64,000 nt of DNA from Claveliimonas monacensis (GTDB lineage Bacteria > Bacillota > Clostridia > Lachnospirales > Lachnospiraceae): the NCBI RefSeq assembly GCF_014982975.1, contig NZ_JADCKL010000005.1, forward strand, positions 1 to 64,000, in the 5' to 3' direction. Below, piece after piece: positions 61,412 through 64,000 of the stretch (position 1 is its first letter; each line of letters begins with the position of its first letter). The notes below the pieces were generated by a model. It was not told where the DNA came from and ran no database searches. It was given only the letters and a program-made list of their open reading frames with translations. Position numbers and translations under genes: made by a program.

Positions 61412-61908
61412 CGTTCCAGCTCCTTCCGCTTGTTCCGGTCCACAACGGCGTGTTTCACCAGCTCTTTGAACTGGCTCAGCTTTGCCAGCACGGACGGACG
61501 CTCTGTTTTCTGCGCCTTTCTGACCTTCTTGCCGGTGTACTCGGTAAAGGCAGCGGTCAGGGCATCCGCATCGCGGCCTTTGAAAAAGATCAGGTACTTG
61601 GGCGGGGAGCTGCTGCGGTCCTTCTTCACCGCATAGTCAACGCCGTATTTCCGGGCGATCTTTTCAAACTCCTTGATGGAGGGGTCGGTGATCTCGATGT
61701 TGGAAACGCCCTGATTCTGGCCGATCAGCTGCTTCACCGTCTGTTTGCCGTGGGGAATCACGGGGGTATCCCGGCTTTTCTGCTTTTGCAGCTTCTTTTC
61801 CTTGCGGTGGGCAAGGTACTTGGTGATGGCGGCCTTAAACAGCCGCCCGGTAAACTTTGTTCCGCTGACTACCAGCGTCAAAGTCCTGTTTTCCACTTCC
61901 TCCTGCAT
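61408..61908 (-). CDS. pcfB: PcfB-family protein (DUF3801)
   Basis: A 166-aa basic protein that in pCF10-type systems helps pass the relaxosome to the coupling protein. Features: RTLTLVVSGTKFTGRLFKAA at the N-terminus and an ARKYGVDYAVKKD segment near 87-100. Coupled to virD4. GGAGG precedes the ATG. Confidence 0.85.
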   Translation of the reverse strand: MQEEVENRTLTLVVSGTKFTGRLFKAAITKYLAHRKEKKLQKQKSRDTPVIPHGKQTVKQLIGQNQGVSNIEITDPSIKEFEKIARKYGVDYAVKKDRSSSPPKYLIFFKGRDADALTAAFTEYTGKKVRKAQKTERPSVLAKLSQFKELVKHAVVDRNKRKELER

Positions 61909-61955
61909 AGGTCATCGCCTCCTTTCCACGGATTTTGCAGGGGTGGCGCTTGATA

Positions 61956-61997
61956 CTAAGGCGGGACCACCAGCCGCCGCAGCAGGTATTTCATCAT
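61956..61997 (-). CDS. Possible 13-aa leader peptide upstream of pcfB
   Basis: A tiny ORF (MMKYLLRRLVVPP) has a good AAAGGAG ribosome binding site and lies in the only gap of this cluster, between the 103-aa gene and pcfB. It is too short to assign; leader peptide for coupled translation is one reading, chance another. Confidence 0.3.
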   Translation of the reverse strand: MMKYLLRRLVVPP

Positions 61998-62009
61998 GGC
62001 AGGCTCCTT

Positions 62010-62321
62010 TCAACGCAGCTGATCGGAGCGGTCATAGTACAGATGTCCCTGGCGCACCTTGGCATGGCTGAGAATCTTGATGTGGCCCTTTTCCTGGTTC
62101 TCCAGGCTTTTCTGGTATCCGGCCTCCGTCAGAAACAGGCGGGTCCGTTCGCCTTTCCAGCCCACCGGCGAATCGTGGGTCAGCACATCGAAGATAATCA
62201 TGTGCCGGGTGTCCTCGGCAAACCGCTCCAAATCCATGTACTCATGGCCGTGGTAGTTCTGCGCCCCGGCCTTGAGCCGCATTTCCTCCATCAGCTGGCC
62301 CACGGTCTTACGCTCAGGCAT
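62010..62321 (-). CDS. Conserved element protein, 103 aa
   Basis: An unrecognised soluble protein (MPERKTVGQLMEEMRLKAGA..., YDRSDQLR at the end). The ATG chosen has AAAGGAGG 7 nt upstream; the GTG before it overlaps that site. It overlaps the preceding gene by 8 bp. Likely an old transposon gene of unknown role. Confidence 0.65.
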   Translation of the reverse strand: MPERKTVGQLMEEMRLKAGAQNYHGHEYMDLERFAEDTRHMIIFDVLTHDSPVGWKGERTRLFLTEAGYQKSLENQEKGHIKILSHAKVRQGHLYYDRSDQLR

Positions 62322-62676
62322 GGCGCGCACCTCCTTTCCCGCGTCCCTGGCCTTTCACAGTCAGGATACCGTCCAGGGTGGTAGCGGTGATCCGCAGGCG
62401 CTCAGCGGTGGCGATGTCATTCTTCACGGTCTCGTCGATGCCGTGGCCGCAGACCACCAGCACATGGGACCGGCGCAGATAGTCTCGCGCCATATCCAGC
62501 CCGTCCTTGTGTTCCTGGGGAATCTCGTCCTTGAGGAAGGTGGACAAGAACAGAACCGGGCAGATGGGCGAATACCCGGCGTCGTACACCTGGCGGCAGT
62601 AGGTGGCAGCGTTCTCGGCGTTCTCATACTGGTTGTTGCTCCAGGGAGCCGTAATGTAGGCAAGAGGTCGTTTCAT
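62314..62676 (-). CDS. DUF4406/nucleoside deoxyribosyltransferase-like protein, 120 aa
   Basis: A 120-aa protein with a Rossmann-like pattern (LAYITAPWSNNQYENA at the start; HVLVVCGHGID near 75) resembling DUF4406/deoxyribosyltransferase-like folds, often involved in nucleotide handling. AGAAAGGA is upstream of the ATG used. Substrate unknown. Confidence 0.65.
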   Translation of the reverse strand: MKRPLAYITAPWSNNQYENAENAATYCRQVYDAGYSPICPVLFLSTFLKDEIPQEHKDGLDMARDYLRRSHVLVVCGHGIDETVKNDIATAERLRITATTLDGILTVKGQGRGKGGARHA

Positions 62677-62716
62677 GGCAAAATCCTTTCTCCCGGTATT
62701 GCCGGGCAACAGAAAA

Positions 62717-62735
62717 GCGGCTGTTTACCAGCCGC
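62717..62735 (-). terminator. Terminator/attenuator overlapping the RepA-like stop codon
   Basis: GCGGCTG / CAGCCGC with a 5-nt loop and four Ts on the minus strand. The stop codon of the initiator-like gene lies in the loop. Confidence 0.6.
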
Positions 62736-63618
62736 CTGCGTTCATATCGTGATTGACTTGTACGGTGTAGTGATTGCTGATCGTGGTGGGCGCGTTGAAC
62801 AGCACTGCAAGCAAATACTGTTTCATATTGCGGACCTCCGTGGTGTTTTTCTGCATACCGTCCATGACAAATCGGATATGCTCGCTATCCAGCTTCAAGA
62901 ACCGGGAGCGCACGACTTCATGGGGAAAGTCGCTGCCAGCGATCCGAGTGGTTTTACGTTTGGCACAAACGGTCTCCACCATCAGCTCCACAATCTCGTC
63001 CAGGTCCTCACGGTAGGTCGAAAACTCTCTGCACAGATAGTCATACTCGATGTTCTCCAGAATCAATTCCCGATAATTTTCTATCTCTGAGACAGACATC
63101 GCATCCCTTCCTTTCCGTTCCGGCAGCTGTGCTGCCGCTGTTTCCCGGAAGGGAATGGAATCGGTACTTGCTCCATGAGTATTTTGTTTTTGAGTATTTG
63201 GTTTCTCTATATTTAATTCTGCGGGCTTTTCCGTATCCGGTTTATCCAGATACGGGTTTTCCGTATCTGGTGAAGCCGTATCTGGTACAGCCGTATCCGG
63301 CCTTGGCGTTTCTGGCTGCCTGGGCTGAGGTTTCTCATAAATCACATACTCGGTGTCGCTGATCCGGCCTTGTTGGTCCCGCAGCTGGTTCCGCACGATG
63401 TAACCGGCGGTTTCCAACTCCCGCAGCGCACTGCCGATGGCATCAACGCCCTCCTTGCAGATTTTCGCAAGTCCACGGGTAGTATAGTTCCAGTCATCAG
63501 GCAGGGATAACATCATGGAAAGAAGCCCCTTTGCCTTGAGGGATAGTTCGTGGTTCCGCAGGTGATGATTGCTCATCACGGTATAATCTTTGGTCCGTTC
63601 AATGCGAAAAACGGCCAT
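62725..63618 (-). CDS. RepA-like replication initiator/helix-turn-helix protein
   Basis: A 297-aa protein with an N-terminal winged helix (VMSNHHLRNHELSLKAKGLL, TTRGLAKICKEG) as in RepA/DUF6017 initiators. A P-D-T repeat-rich linker (about 105-130) follows, then a conserved C-terminal domain with YDYLC...LDEIVELMVETV. It presumably initiates replication of the excised element or regulates transfer. The ATG (MAVFRIERT) has AGAAAGGAG upstream. Confidence 0.78.
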   Translation of the reverse strand: MAVFRIERTKDYTVMSNHHLRNHELSLKAKGLLSMMLSLPDDWNYTTRGLAKICKEGVDAIGSALRELETAGYIVRNQLRDQQGRISDTEYVIYEKPQPRQPETPRPDTAVPDTASPDTENPYLDKPDTEKPAELNIEKPNTQKQNTHGASTDSIPFRETAAAQLPERKGRDAMSVSEIENYRELILENIEYDYLCREFSTYREDLDEIVELMVETVCAKRKTTRIAGSDFPHEVVRSRFLKLDSEHIRFVMDGMQKNTTEVRNMKQYLLAVLFNAPTTISNHYTVQVNHDMNAGGW

Positions 63619-63652
63619 TGACTTCACTCCTTTCTAATTTTAGGGCATGAAA

Positions 63653-63688
63653 AAAGCCACAATCCTTCGTGAAAAAGACTGTGGCTTT
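63653..63688 (-). terminator. Terminator after the 63-aa gene
   Basis: AAAGCCACA / TGTGGCTTT with a T run on the minus strand, between the 63-aa gene and the RepA-like gene; an attenuator is possible because the genes are in one direction. Confidence 0.65.
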
Positions 63689-63879
63689 CAGCTGTTTTTG
63701 TTGTTCTGCCAGGGCCGGTAAGGACGCTTGTACTTCGGCGGATGACTGAACATCGGCTCATGCTCCGAAAACGGGAGGGTCTGCAAAACCCGGTCAATGT
63801 CGGTGGATTCCATATCATACTGGGACTGGCAACTTTCCCGGATGGCATCTTTGATGCTCTGGACAGTACACATATTCAT
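63688..63879 (-). CDS. Small conserved element protein, 63 aa
   Basis: A hydrophilic protein (MNMCTVQSIKDAIRESCQSQ..., ending YRPWQNNKNS). GAAAGGAAAGGA precedes the ATGs; the third codon is a second Met with better spacing. Nothing recognisable. An ORF in another frame overlaps (63624-63848) but lacks a start signal. Confidence 0.6.
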   Translation of the reverse strand: MNMCTVQSIKDAIRESCQSQYDMESTDIDRVLQTLPFSEHEPMFSHPPKYKRPYRPWQNNKNS

Positions 63880-63906
63880 TCCTTTCCTTTCGTAGTGATA
63901 ATGAGT

Positions 63907-64000
63907 TTACGGGTGGCGGCGGCGCTTGTCCGGTTTGAAGTCGAGCACATGGCCCTCGATCACACGGGCATACCGCTTGATTTTGATTTCCCGACGCTTC
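63907..64000 (-). CDS. Partial gene, C-terminal 31 residues
   Basis: The open frame entering from the right edge ends in a basic tail (KRYARVIEGHVLDFKPDKRRRHP and stop). In similar elements a ParB-like or other small protein precedes here, but the fragment is too short to name. Confidence 0.5.
   Translation of the reverse strand, partial: KRREIKIKRYARVIEGHVLDFKPDKRRRHP

Noticed and set aside
63624-63848. Alternative ORF overlapping the 63-aa gene
   Set aside because: It lacks a ribosome binding site and runs through the terminator hairpin; the other frame has good signals.

Overview
The whole window looks like stacked mobile DNA from a gut-type Firmicute (Clostridia, probably Lachnospiraceae or a relative). 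The reasons are the strong AGGAGG-type ribosome binding sites, the Tn1549/CTn-like conjugation genes (Maff2, CD1107, CD1108, CD1845, TnpV, MobC, giant SNF2 protein), the bacitracin-resistance cassette, and the mosaic base composition (AT-rich cargo inside GC-rich backbone). I see no clear host housekeeping gene, no rRNA or tRNA, and no CRISPR array.

Region 1 (about 0.3-20.25 kb) is best read as an integrative mobilizable element. At its right end are a tyrosine integrase, an XRE repressor, a CHC2 primase, a VapE-type helicase and a MobA/MobL relaxase, plus hairpin-rich candidate oriT and oriV sequences. A 23-bp site just after the integrase (20231-20253) is matched at 20 of 23 positions near the left edge (297-319), so the element probably carries everything between. 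Its cargo is an eight-gene, single-strand, tightly packed defence operon (13645 down to 401): SNF2-type helicase, DUF4391 protein, an unrecognised 234-aa protein, type III Mod methylase, type III Res, an AlbA_2/Schlafen-like ATPase-fold protein, an AbiGi-like protein and an unrecognised 349-aa protein. A small type I toxin-antitoxin locus of the holin-like toxin type separates cargo from mobility genes. This operon is my best candidate for an under-described system.

Region 2 (about 20.3-64 kb, continuing beyond the window) is one end of a large Tn1549/CTn-like integrative conjugative element, nearly all transcribed leftward. From left to right it holds two tandem paralogous tyrosine integrases, excisionase and sigma-like regulator; a bacitracin module (UppP, BcrB-like permease, BcrA-like ATPase, membrane-bound BcrR-like regulator with two GACA-N7-TGTC sites); a MOBP-type relaxase; an AbiE type IV toxin-antitoxin pair with a third zinc-ribbon gene; a SLOG protein and regulators; MobC, DUF3849 and the roughly 3050-aa methylase/SNF2 protein. 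A TnpV gene lies in another frame inside that giant gene. Then come a CHC2 primase/ArdC-LtrC fusion, TopB, the wall hydrolase and surface proteins, VirB4, PrgI, VirB6-like, Maff2, VirD4, PcfB and a RepA-like initiator.

An IS110-family element sits between VirD4 and Maff2 and appears to have separated Maff2 from its ribosome binding site. The type IV secretion genes would move the larger element; the smaller element, which has a relaxase and oriT but no secretion genes, would be a plausible passenger. Boundaries, att sites, oriT/oriV and RNA calls are inferences from sequence patterns only; no database search could be run.
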